This document shows, one piece after another, positions 17,337 to 27,852 of a DNA stretch of 64,000 nt. The notes beneath the pieces are model-generated. The model was not told where the DNA came from. It saw only the letters and a program-made list of their open reading frames with translations, and ran no database searches. Numbering within the stretch: the first letter of the stretch is position 1; each line of letters opens with the position of its first letter. This DNA is from DATENM01 sp045807725. Lineage in GTDB: Bacteria > Acidobacteriota > Blastocatellia > UBA7656. The position numbers and the translations under genes are program-made. The stretch covers positions 17,790 to 81,789 of the forward strand of contig JBJMGV010000007.1 in NCBI GenBank assembly GCA_045807725.1, written 5' to 3'.

Positions 17337-18626
17337 ATGCTGCTCACGCGAATTGAAGCTAACGGGTTTCGCAATCTCGACGGCTTCGCGGAGTTCGGCC
17401 CCGGACTCAATATCTTTTACGGCGATAATGCGCAGGGAAAGACCAACTGGCTCGAAGCCATCTACGTGCTCGGCAGCACCAAGTCTTTCCGCACCTCGCA
17501 ACTGCGCGAATGCGTCGGCTTCGAGGCTGGGCAGGCGTTGCTGCGCGGCCACGTCTTGCGCGGCTCCGTCAGCAAGCAGATTCAACTGGCGCTCACCGAG
17601 ACGACCAAAGAACTCTACGTCAACGGCAAGCGCGAAGCGGTGACGCGCTATCTCGGCAACCTCGACGTGTTCGTCTTCTCGCTCGAAGAGATGGACGTGA
17701 TCAGGGGCGAGCCGGGCGAGCGCCGCCGCTTTCTTGATCGCGGCATCGTCACAACGACGCCGGGTTATCTGAACACCATCGCGCAGTACAATCACGTCCT
17801 CAAGCAGAAGAACCGTTTGCTCAACGCCGCCTCGGAAAGCGAGCGGCCCACGGACTTCACCGCGCAGGTCGAAGCCTGGAACGAAGAGTTGATCGAATAC
17901 GGCGCGGTTCTCCACATCGCGCGCACGGATTACGTCGAGCGGTTGAATCAAGTGCTCGAAGAGAACGATCACGGGCGGGCGATCTTTGCCGCTGAGCGCG
18001 TCAATGTGCGCTATCGTTCGCAGCTCGAAGGCAAAGGTAATCTGGATAACTTTAAAGAACTCTTTCGCGAGCGGCTGGCCGTGCGCTTAGAAGCGGAGCT
18101 TGCCGCCGGGCACGCCCTGATTGGGCCGCACCGCGACGATTTGGAGATTCTCGCAGACGCCCGCGAAGTCAGCCGTTTCGGTAGCGCCGGGCAGCAGCGA
18201 AGTGCCTTACTTTTGCTTGATTTAGCGCAAGTTTCAATCTATAATAGAGTGTACGAAGAAAGCCCCGTTTTGCTCATAGACGACATTGACGCCGAGCTGG
18301 ATCGCGGGCGCATCGAGGCGCTGATTTCGAGCCTCGAAGGGCGCGCGCAAACCTTCGTCAGCACGTCGCGCCGGGCGATTGCAAATCGCTATCGTGACCG
18401 CGCGGCGGCCTTTTATGTCGAAGGCGGGCGCGCGCTGCGCGACGTGGAAAGCGACCACTCAACTGTCAATGCCCGGTCTGCCGCAGGAGTCGCGCACGAA
18501 GCGTTCGACGCCACCGGCGAACTCGAACGCGCCGTGCGTGAGATGACTAAAGCGCGCGACGCGGCCACCGGCCCGGCAGACGACAGGGGAGATTATGAGC
18601 AGAGCATTGAAGCAAGTTTCAAATAA
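17337..18626 (+). CDS. recF: DNA replication and repair protein RecF
   Basis: SMC-like ATPase that loads RecA at single-strand gaps through RecFOR. Walker A is GDNAQGKTNWLEAI (about residue 30), GPHRDDLE lies mid-protein, the ABC signature region is SAGQQRSALL, and Walker B is VLLIDDIDAELD. The protein has 429 residues, against about 360-380 for typical RecF. The extra part is an Ala-, Glu- and Arg-rich tail after about residue 375. The stop codon overlaps the gyrB ribosome site. The usual neighbours dnaA and dnaN are absent upstream. Confidence 0.95.
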   Translation: MLLTRIEANGFRNLDGFAEFGPGLNIFYGDNAQGKTNWLEAIYVLGSTKSFRTSQLRECVGFEAGQALLRGHVLRGSVSKQIQLALTETTKELYVNGKREAVTRYLGNLDVFVFSLEEMDVIRGEPGERRRFLDRGIVTTTPGYLNTIAQYNHVLKQKNRLLNAASESERPTDFTAQVEAWNEELIEYGAVLHIARTDYVERLNQVLEENDHGRAIFAAERVNVRYRSQLEGKGNLDNFKELFRERLAVRLEAELAAGHALIGPHRDDLEILADAREVSRFGSAGQQRSALLLLDLAQVSIYNRVYEESPVLLIDDIDAELDRGRIEALISSLEGRAQTFVSTSRRAIANRYRDRAAAFYVEGGRALRDVESDHSTVNARSAAGVAHEAFDATGELERAVREMTKARDAATGPADDRGDYEQSIEASFK

Positions 18627-18636
18627 GGAGAAACGT

Positions 18637-21066
<2,430 letters not shown>

Positions 21067-21112
21067 ATACACAGGCGACTCGCATAGGCGCAACGCCTGT
21101 CCGCTTGCTTAC

Positions 21113-21139
21113 CGAAGGCCCCGCATTGCGGGGCCTTCG
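21113..21139 (+). terminator. Rho-independent-type terminator after gyrB
   Basis: A perfect 12-bp stem (CGAAGGCCCCGC / GCGGGGCCTTCG) with a 3-nt loop lies 47 nt after the gyrB stop. A weak T-rich tail (CGTTTCTGCCTTCTT) follows. Confidence 0.75.
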
Positions 21140-21488
21140 ACGTTTCTGCCTTCTTAAACTTTTATGCCGGCTTTAAGTTAAACCCTTGCCGGCCTTGCGT
21201 GTAATTGATATAACAGCGCCGTCACCGCAAGCTCGACAACAACCTGTCTAACGGTAAAGGCCCAACAGGTGGGATTTCTTAAAGATCATCAGCAATTATA
21301 CCAGCCTCGATCTATAATGATCGGTAGTCTCGGCCTCGGGTTAAGTGGGCTTTGGCTAATGAGTCCGTACATAACCCTATAAAAATCTTGACCTGGATTG
21401 TATCCCGTTATAAAGTGGTGGCCCATACGTAGCGCCCAATCCTGAGACGCTAATCGGTGTGAACCTAACCTCGAAGGAGGAGCCGAAC
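21140..21488 (+). other. Intergenic region before the decayed gene
   Basis: This 349-nt stretch has lower GC than the gyrB side. It ends in AAGGAGG (21474-21480), the ribosome site of the frame at 21489. TTGACC (21388-21393) and TATAAA (21409-21414) could form a promoter, but the 15-nt spacer is short. I see no RNA gene in it. Confidence 0.4.
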
Positions 21489-21700
21489 ATGCCTTATCAG
21501 AACATCAAGGCCACGCTTTCGTCAGGCGACACTACAGCGGTGAAGGATGCTCGCACGGCTATCCTGCAAAGACTCCGTTCCCGGTCAACCTGACACCGAA
21601 CGAGCGCAATTCCACATTTAGGCGGGGCCGGATAGCCTCTCTTTGTTACCAATGCGATGACTGCCGCGCAGGCCGACCGGCCTATCCGTGAATTGCCGCA
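21489..21700 (+). pseudogene. Frameshifted small protein gene
   Basis: A strong AAGGAGG eight nt upstream and the start MPYQNIKATLSSGDTTAVKD look like a real gene, but the frame stops after 33 codons. Homology-like text continues in the other frames: PFPVNLTPNERNSTF in the next, then LFVTNAMTAAQADRP in a third, after a TAG. Together they recall a family of about 150 residues with a pattern like LPFLVxLTxEERKxxFKxGxxSxxFVxNALTAAQxNP. I know it only from memory and cannot name it. At least two frameshifts and one stop are needed. The 3' limit is uncertain. Confidence 0.45.
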
Positions 21701-21941
21701 TATGACCGGAGACGGAGAATATGCTGTCGGAGATCGGAGCTTCAACGTTGCGGCCCTGATCTCCAACAAAGCAGCTCCGATTTTCGTTAATCCAGTTCCG
21801 CTCTATTTCGTTGAAGATCGAAACCACAAACGCTGGAAGATTTTGGTATAGCAAGCATCCAGGTCTCGCATCAGCCTCAGCATACGAGGTGAGCGACCGG
21901 CAGATTTCTTTGAAATAACCGGCATATCGGGAAAGGCAATT

Positions 21942-22502
21942 ATGACAGGATCACAACCAGCCAGAGAAGCTAACCTAGAGCAGATGATCGAGTCTATATT
22001 GCCGGAGATTCGCAACTCGGTATGGCTGGCCTGCTCATTTTATAAGTATAGAGCCAGCAGAGATGAAGTTGATGACCTCTGTCAGGAAATCACGCTCTTT
22101 CTGATAGAAGATGGCTACCGTCGTCTACGCTCATTCGATCATCGGTCTTCAGTCAAGACATGGTTGAGGACAGTCGTCAGGCATTATGTATTGCGTCATC
22201 TGCAAAGACGTAAGACAGAAGTGAGCCTGGAAGATATTCCCTCCTCGTCTGCTATTTACCGAATCTCCGAGGACGATGCCATCTGGCACGAGCAAGCACG
22301 CGATGTCGTACAAGCGGCTATAGCCAGATTGAGTGAGCGAGAGCGACAGTTGTTCGATTTGTGTCTCAGAGATGACCTGAAAGCGTCAGACAAAGCGAAG
22401 CTGATGCAGATGAAGGTCGATTCCGTCTACCCGCGTAAGAATGCGCTCATTAAGAAAATACAGAAGCTTCTGGGGATAGAAATGCTTCACTTCAGGAACT
22501 GA
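21942..22502 (+). CDS. ECF-like sigma-70 family factor
   Basis: A 186-residue protein with sigma region 2 (about 25-95: DEVDDLCQEITLFLIED, then FDHRSSVKTWLRTVVRHYVLRHLQRR). Region 4 (about 125-180) has an atypical HTH containing LSERERQLFDLCLRDDL. Region 3 is missing, as in extracytoplasmic-function factors. No anti-sigma gene lies next to it. The following gene, 96 nt on, encodes a secreted Cys-rich protein, so it may be a target. Base composition is lower in GC than the flanking housekeeping genes. Confidence 0.8.
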   Translation: MTGSQPAREANLEQMIESILPEIRNSVWLACSFYKYRASRDEVDDLCQEITLFLIEDGYRRLRSFDHRSSVKTWLRTVVRHYVLRHLQRRKTEVSLEDIPSSSAIYRISEDDAIWHEQARDVVQAAIARLSERERQLFDLCLRDDLKASDKAKLMQMKVDSVYPRKNALIKKIQKLLGIEMLHFRN

Positions 22503-22556
22503 AAAAAATCCCGCGCGCCGATTAAGATTCTTCTCTGACAAGCCTCTATGTATATA

Positions 22557-22573
22557 GAACCCATAATCGGTTC
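22557..22573 (+). promoter_or_regulatory. Small inverted repeat in the leader of the secreted protein gene
   Basis: GAACC (22557-22561) and GGTTC (22569-22573) are perfectly complementary around 7 nt, 25 nt upstream of the start codon. It could be an operator or part of a sigma-factor target. No direct evidence exists. Confidence 0.25.
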
Positions 22574-22598
22574 TTAAGTCACTACAGAGGAGACTACT

Positions 22599-24482
22599 AT
22601 GAGCAAATACCTGTTTGCGGGACTCGCGCTGGTCGTTCTCGTTATTGGAATAAGCCACGTCAATGCGGGTAAGAGGCAACCGGCCCTCCTTACTCTATAT
22701 TCACCGGAGAGAGTCTTTCCCAGCAGCGTCTTCATCAAAGATGCCCTGGTGAGTGCAAACAGGGAAGCGGTCTGTCTGTTAGATAACACAGGGAAGGTTT
22801 CGTTTAGCGATCAACAGAATGGCGCTTCCAAGTCCGTCTACACGCACATGGATAGCCCCAATGCCATGGCCATGGACGCCAACGGGATCCTGTATATTGC
22901 TGATGAGAGGGCGAATCAAATTGCCATCGTCGGCGCTAACGGAGAGCTGATAGGGAAACGATCTTTCCCCCACCCGCATTCTCTTGCCGTTCTTGAGAGT
23001 GGCAAGATCGTCGTTGCCTCACCATATAAGGATAGCTTGCTGCACATTATCAATGCGGAGGGCGCGCTGCTGAACAGCTTTGGCAGGCTGAAAATGTTTG
23101 ACCAAAGCAACACGGAACAAAACGCAGCGTTGAATAAGGGCAAGGTCGTTGTTGATGCGCAAGGGAGCATTTATTACGTGTCTCAACTGGCTCTCGTTCC
23201 CACCATCCAGAAGTTCAATAAAAGAGGGAAGCTGCTTTGGGAACGGGTGATAAACGGAGAAGCCGTAGATTTTCAGTTGGATATGGCCAACCGCTTCTTG
23301 CCCAAAAAATCTCCGGACATGGTTGGGAATATTCACATCATAACCTCGGCGACGATTGATGCGAAGACCAACAACCTGTGGATTAGTATGAATGGCTCGG
23401 CCCGCATGGGGGTGGTCTATGAATATGACTCGGCGGGGAATAAGCTCAGGGAGTTCTCCTTTGTCTCTGACGCCGGAGAACAAATAACCGCGATAAGACA
23501 TATCGTTGTGGCGACGCCATGGGTATACCTCTTTTCCCACAACGACATCTACCGTTTCAAAACGGATAGCACCTTGCCGCCGGACGTTGTAATTATCAAG
23601 GTTGACTGTGGAACGGATATCGGCTGGCCGACGTGTAAGACCAATTGTAATACCTCGTCCCAGGATGATGATCAGGATTGCACGGCGGCGTTGAAGGCCA
23701 GTATTAATGAGGGCTGTTGTATCGTCAAGGCGGCCAATTGTAGTTCAACCCAAACGGATTGCAGTCTCAGTGTGACCCTTTGCAATTCAACGACCGGGAA
23801 TTCATCACATAGCACTGAACTGGCCTGTTCGAGTGGCGGCGGCGGCGGCGGCGGCGGCGGGTGTGAGTTTAGCGCCTGTGACACCGGGCTCCATTGGGAC
23901 TCTGGTCAATGTTGCTGTGCTGACGGCGGTGGTACTTGTCTATCGCCCATTCTAGTTGATGTCGCGGGCAATGGCTTTAATCTCACGGACGCAAGCGGCG
24001 GCGTTAATTTTGACTTGAACGCCGATGGCATTGCTGAACACCTCTCGTGGACATCGGCCAGTTCTGACGACGCCTTCCTGGCGCTCGACCGTAACAATAA
24101 TGGCACGATAGACAATGGCACGGAGCTGTTCGGCAGTTTCACCCCGCAGCCGCCATCACCTGCTCGGAACGGCTTTCTTGCGCTGGCTGAGTTCGATAAG
24201 CCGGCAAACGGCGGCAACAATGATGGACAGATAGATGAGCATGATGCCGTCTTTGCGTCATTGCGACTGTGGCGCGATTCAAATCACAACGGCATCTCAG
24301 AAACCGGCGAGCTTTACACCTTGGCATCGCTCGGGCTGAAATCGATTGACCTTGATTACAAGGAATCCAAGCGCACGGACCAGTACGGTAATCGTTTCAG
24401 GTACCGCGCTAAAGTAAAAGATGCGCAAGGCGCGCAACTGGGCAGATGGGCGTGGGATGTCTATCTGGTCCGCTCACACTGA
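22599..24482 (+). CDS. Secreted protein: NHL-like propeller, Cys-rich module, poly-Gly hinge, EF-hand-like calcium domain
   Basis: A 627-residue exported protein. The signal peptide ends near residue 23. Residues about 25-330 contain NHL/SMP-30-like beta-propeller repeats (MDANGILYIADERANQIAIV, VDAQGSIYYVSQL). Residues about 335-450 are Cys-rich with more than 20 cysteines, interrupted by nine consecutive glycines. The C-terminal part carries EF-hand or dockerin-like calcium loops: DLNADGIAE, DRNNNGTIDNGTELFG and DSNHNGISETGEL. It ends with RAKVKDAQGAQLGRWAWDV, a tail I recall from several acidobacterial surface proteins. AGAGGAG precedes the ATG. It is likely surface-bound or released, with unknown role. 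Confidence 0.8.
   Translation: MSKYLFAGLALVVLVIGISHVNAGKRQPALLTLYSPERVFPSSVFIKDALVSANREAVCLLDNTGKVSFSDQQNGASKSVYTHMDSPNAMAMDANGILYIADERANQIAIVGANGELIGKRSFPHPHSLAVLESGKIVVASPYKDSLLHIINAEGALLNSFGRLKMFDQSNTEQNAALNKGKVVVDAQGSIYYVSQLALVPTIQKFNKRGKLLWERVINGEAVDFQLDMANRFLPKKSPDMVGNIHIITSATIDAKTNNLWISMNGSARMGVVYEYDSAGNKLREFSFVSDAGEQITAIRHIVVATPWVYLFSHNDIYRFKTDSTLPPDVVIIKVDCGTDIGWPTCKTNCNTSSQDDDQDCTAALKASINEGCCIVKAANCSSTQTDCSLSVTLCNSTTGNSSHSTELACSSGGGGGGGGGCEFSACDTGLHWDSGQCCCADGGGTCLSPILVDVAGNGFNLTDASGGVNFDLNADGIAEHLSWTSASSDDAFLALDRNNNGTIDNGTELFGSFTPQPPSPARNGFLALAEFDKPANGGNNDGQIDEHDAVFASLRLWRDSNHNGISETGELYTLASLGLKSIDLDYKESKRTDQYGNRFRYRAKVKDAQGAQLGRWAWDVYLVRSH
23835..23861 (+). repeat. (GGC)8-GGG in-frame microsatellite
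   Basis: Eight GGC codons plus GGG encode nine glycines in the Cys-rich protein. Slippage would change hinge length without shifting the frame. Confidence 0.8.
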
Positions 24483-24502
24483 GACAAGAACATGGAACTG
24501 CG

Positions 24503-24542
24503 AAAGCCGCCAGTTGATCTCCTGAGATTGACTGGCGGCTTT
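24503..24542. terminator. Bidirectional terminator
   Basis: Perfect 12-nt arms AAAGCCGCCAGT (24503-24514) and ACTGGCGGCTTT (24531-24542), with an inner ATCTC/GAGAT stem, lie between the convergent secreted-protein and WYL-regulator genes. T-runs occur at the stem base in both directions. Confidence 0.8.
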
Positions 24543-24545
24543 GCG

Positions 24546-25553
24546 TTAGTCCTTCTTGGATTTGCAGAGCAGTGGTTTCTGCGCAGGGGCCGCTTGATCG
24601 TAGAAAGCCAGCACACGCCTGGCCATCTCGATGACTTTGTCGCGCAATGACAGGGGCGCGATCACTTCGACTTGCGGGCCGAAGCTCAAGGCATATTCAA
24701 CTGCCATCTCTTCCACATCAAAACGTACGCGAACCTCTGACCAGCCTTCACGGTCGGGCGCGCATGTCTGCTCGATGCGCGCGAAGCGGCCCGCGAAATT
24801 CAGGCGCGGCAAGACCGCCGGCGCGACTCGCAGCGTCGCTTGATAACGCGGCAGGCTGGCTTTGAAGCTTGCCGTAGACGACGCCCAGAACCTCGCCAGG
24901 TCGAAGCCTTTCGGACGCGAGCACGCTTGATCCAACAGCGTCGCTTTGGCTATGCGCGAGACGCGGTAGCTGCGTGGCTCACCTTCAACTGCCGCGACCA
25001 GATACCACACGCTGCCTTTGGCGACCAGTCCCAGCGGATCAACCGTGCGCTCGGCGGCTTCGCATTGCGGGCCGCGCTCGTAAAGAAAGCGGAGCTTGCG
25101 CTCTTGCCAGATGGCTTGCTGGATGAGAGGCAGGCAGGCAGCCGTTTCGTCGGCGCGATTCCATCCCGTCAAATCGATGTGTATGCGCTGACGCGCGTAC
25201 TCGGCGGCGTCGCGGTGCGCTGCCGGCAGCGCCGCCGCCAGCTTAATCAACGCCGCGTCCGACGCTTTGCCAAGGCCGAGGTCGGCCAGCACGCGCGCCG
25301 GCTGCATCAGCAAGAGCGCTTGCGACTCGTCTTTGTTCAGCCCCGTCAGGTTGGTGCGGTATTCTTCGATGAGCGACCAGCCGCCATTACTTCCACGCTC
25401 GGCGATGACGGGAACGCCCGCCATCGAGAGCGCTTCCATATCGCGGTGAATCGTGCGCTCGCTCACTTCGAGACGTGCGGCCAGTTCGCGCGCCGTCACG
25501 CGCCGATGAACCTGTAGCAACAATAGAATCGAAAGCAGCCGATCCGCGCGCAT
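24546..25553 (-). CDS. WYL-domain transcriptional regulator (YafY-like)
   Basis: A 335-residue DNA-binding regulator. An HTH_11 winged helix (about 5-60: ARLEVSERTIHRDMEALSMAG) is followed by a WYL domain (about 140-230, with VWYLVAAV and the basic SYRVSRI segment) and a C-terminal WCX region. WYL domains sense nucleic acids or small ligands. A GTG nine nt upstream is possible, but GAGGTGAG before the ATG at 25553 supports this start. It is divergent from the LLM oxidoreductase, which is its likely target together with its own promoter. Confidence 0.88.
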   Translation of the reverse strand: MRADRLLSILLLLQVHRRVTARELAARLEVSERTIHRDMEALSMAGVPVIAERGSNGGWSLIEEYRTNLTGLNKDESQALLLMQPARVLADLGLGKASDAALIKLAAALPAAHRDAAEYARQRIHIDLTGWNRADETAACLPLIQQAIWQERKLRFLYERGPQCEAAERTVDPLGLVAKGSVWYLVAAVEGEPRSYRVSRIAKATLLDQACSRPKGFDLARFWASSTASFKASLPRYQATLRVAPAVLPRLNFAGRFARIEQTCAPDREGWSEVRVRFDVEEMAVEYALSFGPQVEVIAPLSLRDKVIEMARRVLAFYDQAAPAQKPLLCKSKKD

Positions 25554-25607
25554 CGCTCTCACCTCTTCTCATCATCCAACATTGCGCCAAACTTTATCAC
25601 AGAAATA

Positions 25608-25622
25608 TGACGGCGGATGTCA
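25608..25622. promoter_or_regulatory. Possible WYL-regulator operator
   Basis: TGAC-N7-GTCA is a small inverted repeat in the 136-nt gap between the divergent regulator and oxidoreductase genes. A looser repeat (TGCGCCAAAC at 25584-25593 and GTTTGCTGGCGCA at 25624-25636) brackets it. Assignment is by position only. Confidence 0.3.
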
Positions 25623-25689
25623 GGTTTGCTGGCGCAGACTCTTTTGTGTAAATGGCAAGTGACGATTCAAATAGTGAAAGGAGTTGCGT

Positions 25690-26535
25690 ATGCGTTACGG
25701 GATCATCATCTCACTGAGCAACGTGCGTGATCTGGTTGATGCGGCGTGCGACGCAGAGGCCGCCGGCTGGGACGGCGTCTTTGTCGCCGACGCGCTCGCC
25801 ATCGGCACGGACAAGTTTCCTGATATGCCTTGGTTCGATCCGTGGGTGGCGCTCGCCGCCATCGCCGCGCGCACCGAGCGCATACGCATCGGCACGTTAT
25901 TGACGCCGCCGTCGCGCCGCCGACCGTGGAAGTTGGCGCGCGAAGTGGCGACGCTCGATCAACTGTCGAATGGCCGGATGATCTTATCGGCGGGACTGGG
26001 CGCGGCGGAACACGACGGCGGCTTTTTCAAAGTCGGCGAGGCGATGGATTTGAAAACCCGCGCGCAGTTGCTCGACGAGAGTTTGGACATTCTCGCCGGA
26101 CTCTGGAGCGGCAAGCCTTTCAGCTATGCCGGCCAGCATTATCACATCGACCGTATGTCGATGTTGCCGCCGCCCGTGCAGCAACCGCGTGTGCCGATGT
26201 GGGTCGTCGGCGTGTGGCCGAAAGAAAAATCTATGCAGCGCGCCTTGAAGTGGGATGGATTGATTGCGCAACGCTATGGCGCGTCGCCTTCCGATGGTCG
26301 ATTGACGCCGGATGAAGTCCGCACGATCAAGGCTTACGTTGACGAGCATCGTCAGGCGGCGACGCCGTTCGACATACTTTCGGGCGGCTCGACGCTCGGC
26401 AAGAGCCGCAAGCGGGCGAAGGAGATGGTTCGCTCTTACATCGAAGCCGGCGCGACGTGGTGGGTTGAAGAGAACTGGGCGAGTGAAGAGAAGCTGCGCG
26501 CTCACGTCCGACAGGGGCCGCCGCGTGTTGAGTGA
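25690..26535 (+). CDS. LLM-class (luciferase-like, F420/flavin-dependent) oxidoreductase
   Basis: A 281-residue luciferase-like monooxygenase barrel. Typical features are AAGWDGVFVADAL near the N-terminus, TERIRIGTLLTPPSRRRPWKLAREVATLD, SNGRMILSAGLG and WVVGVWP. Members use F420 or FMN to oxidise small organics, but the substrate is not predictable. AAAGGAG seven nt upstream fixes the ATG at 25690 over a TTG two codons earlier. Its neighbour is a divergent WYL regulator. Confidence 0.85.
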   Translation: MRYGIIISLSNVRDLVDAACDAEAAGWDGVFVADALAIGTDKFPDMPWFDPWVALAAIAARTERIRIGTLLTPPSRRRPWKLAREVATLDQLSNGRMILSAGLGAAEHDGGFFKVGEAMDLKTRAQLLDESLDILAGLWSGKPFSYAGQHYHIDRMSMLPPPVQQPRVPMWVVGVWPKEKSMQRALKWDGLIAQRYGASPSDGRLTPDEVRTIKAYVDEHRQAATPFDILSGGSTLGKSRKRAKEMVRSYIEAGATWWVEENWASEEKLRAHVRQGPPRVE

Positions 26536-26550
26536 GTTAAATAATCGGGC

Positions 26551-27579
26551 TTACTTGACGACGATGGCGTGTTCGCCGCGCGCCGTCACGCGCCCGATCA
26601 CGCTTGCGTCCGCGTAGGTCTCGCGCAATCGCGCCAGCATCGCATCGGCGCGTGTCGCGTCAATGGCGATGAGCATACCGCCGGCGGTCTGTGGATCGAA
26701 CAACAGGCTCGCCATCGGTTTGCTGAGCGTCTCGCTCAACTGAACGCTGTCGCCGACGTAGCGACGATTCGTGCGGTCGCCGCTGGTGAGCAATCCCTTC
26801 TCGGCCAATTCGTAAGCGCCCGCGATCAGCGGCACGCGCTCGGCATCGATTTCTAACGTAATCTGGCTTCCATTTGCCATCTCCCACGCGTGGCCGAGCA
26901 GGCCGAAGCCCGTAACATCAGTCGCGCCGCGCACGTCGAACTCGCGCATCACATCGGCGGCGCGACGCCCCGCAAGCAACATCGTTGCGAGTGACGCGGC
27001 GGCCACCTCCTTTGACGCTTTTTCAAACTTGATGCCGGTCGAGATAACGCCTGTGCCGATAGGCTTGGTTAATACAAGAACGTCGCCGGCGTGCGCGCCG
27101 CGATTGGTCATCACTCGCGCCGGGTCAATCGTGCCGGTCACGGCATAGCCGAACATGATTTGCGCGTTATCGACGCTGTGACCGCCGAGCAAGGCGACGC
27201 CGTTTTCGGTCAGCACGTCCAAGCCGCCGCGCATAATGTCAGAGAGAATCTGAAAGTCCACGCCTTTTTTCGGAAAGCAGGTAACGGCCAGCGCCGTGAT
27301 CGGCGTGCCGCCCATTGCCCACACGTCGTTGATGGAGTTGAGCGCGGCGATGCGACCGTAATCGTACGGGTCGTCTACGATGGGCGTGAAGAAATCGACG
27401 GTCTGCACAAGGGCCAGATCGTCGCGCACAAGGTAGACTCCGGCGTCGTCGGCAGTCTCAATGCCGACCAGCACGTTCGCAGATTGTGGAATCCGTAGCC
27501 CGCTCAGAACCTGAGCCAGCTCGCTTGGCGCGAGTTTAGCCGCTCAACCCGCGCACGAAACCATCTCAGTCAATCGCAT
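26551..27579 (-). CDS. selD: Selenide, water dikinase with in-frame UGA (selenocysteine)
   Basis: Makes selenophosphate from selenide and ATP. The conventional frame starts only at 27474 and lacks the N-terminal catalytic loop. Upstream, the same frame continues through one TGA (27544-27546) to ATG 27579, which has AAGGAG five nt before it. The added residues read MRLTEMVSCAG-U-AAKLAPSELAQ. This fits the SelD active-site pattern (G/A)G(C/U)xxK with Sec12 and Lys15. The remaining 330 residues show GGTPITALAV, GGHSVDNAQIMFGYAVTG, DVTGFGLLGHAWEM and DPQTAGGML. Total 342 codons, normal for SelD. A SECIS-like hairpin follows the TGA. Confidence 0.9.
27520..27534 (-). promoter_or_regulatory. SECIS-like hairpin in selD
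   Basis: On the coding strand, nine nt after the UGA, CTCGC-GCCAA-GCGAG forms a perfect 5-bp stem with a 5-nt loop whose first base is G. The loop begins 17 nt from the U of UGA. Known bacterial SECIS elements have a short apical loop with G in its first two positions, about 16-37 nt downstream. Confidence 0.6.
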
Positions 27580-27852
27580 AAGCTCTCCTTCAAGCATTGC
27601 CTCTTCATCACGCTACACCTGCATTGTAGAAACAATTCGCCCTGTATGCCACCGTAGCGGCCAATTACTGACGCGCAGGTTGACAGGCAGTAGTAGCGCG
27701 GCGCGCACGGCCTACGCGACACTGATCGCCTGCTTCGCACGCAAACTCGTTCCTCTCAGACTCAATTGTCGAACGTCGGTTCATCGGTGCTGTGGCGAAC
27801 TGCCGCGTCGTTGTGCGATTCTGTAGCTCGGACTTGCGCGGAGGAGTGAGCA

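Noticed and set aside
21388..21414. TTGACC...TATAAA promoter before the decayed gene
   Set aside because: The 15-nt spacer is too short for a firm sigma-70 call, so it was kept only as a remark.
27580..27852. tRNA-Sec gene upstream of selD
   Set aside because: I looked for a long variable arm, a TCA anticodon loop and a GGTTCGA-like T-loop on both strands and saw none.
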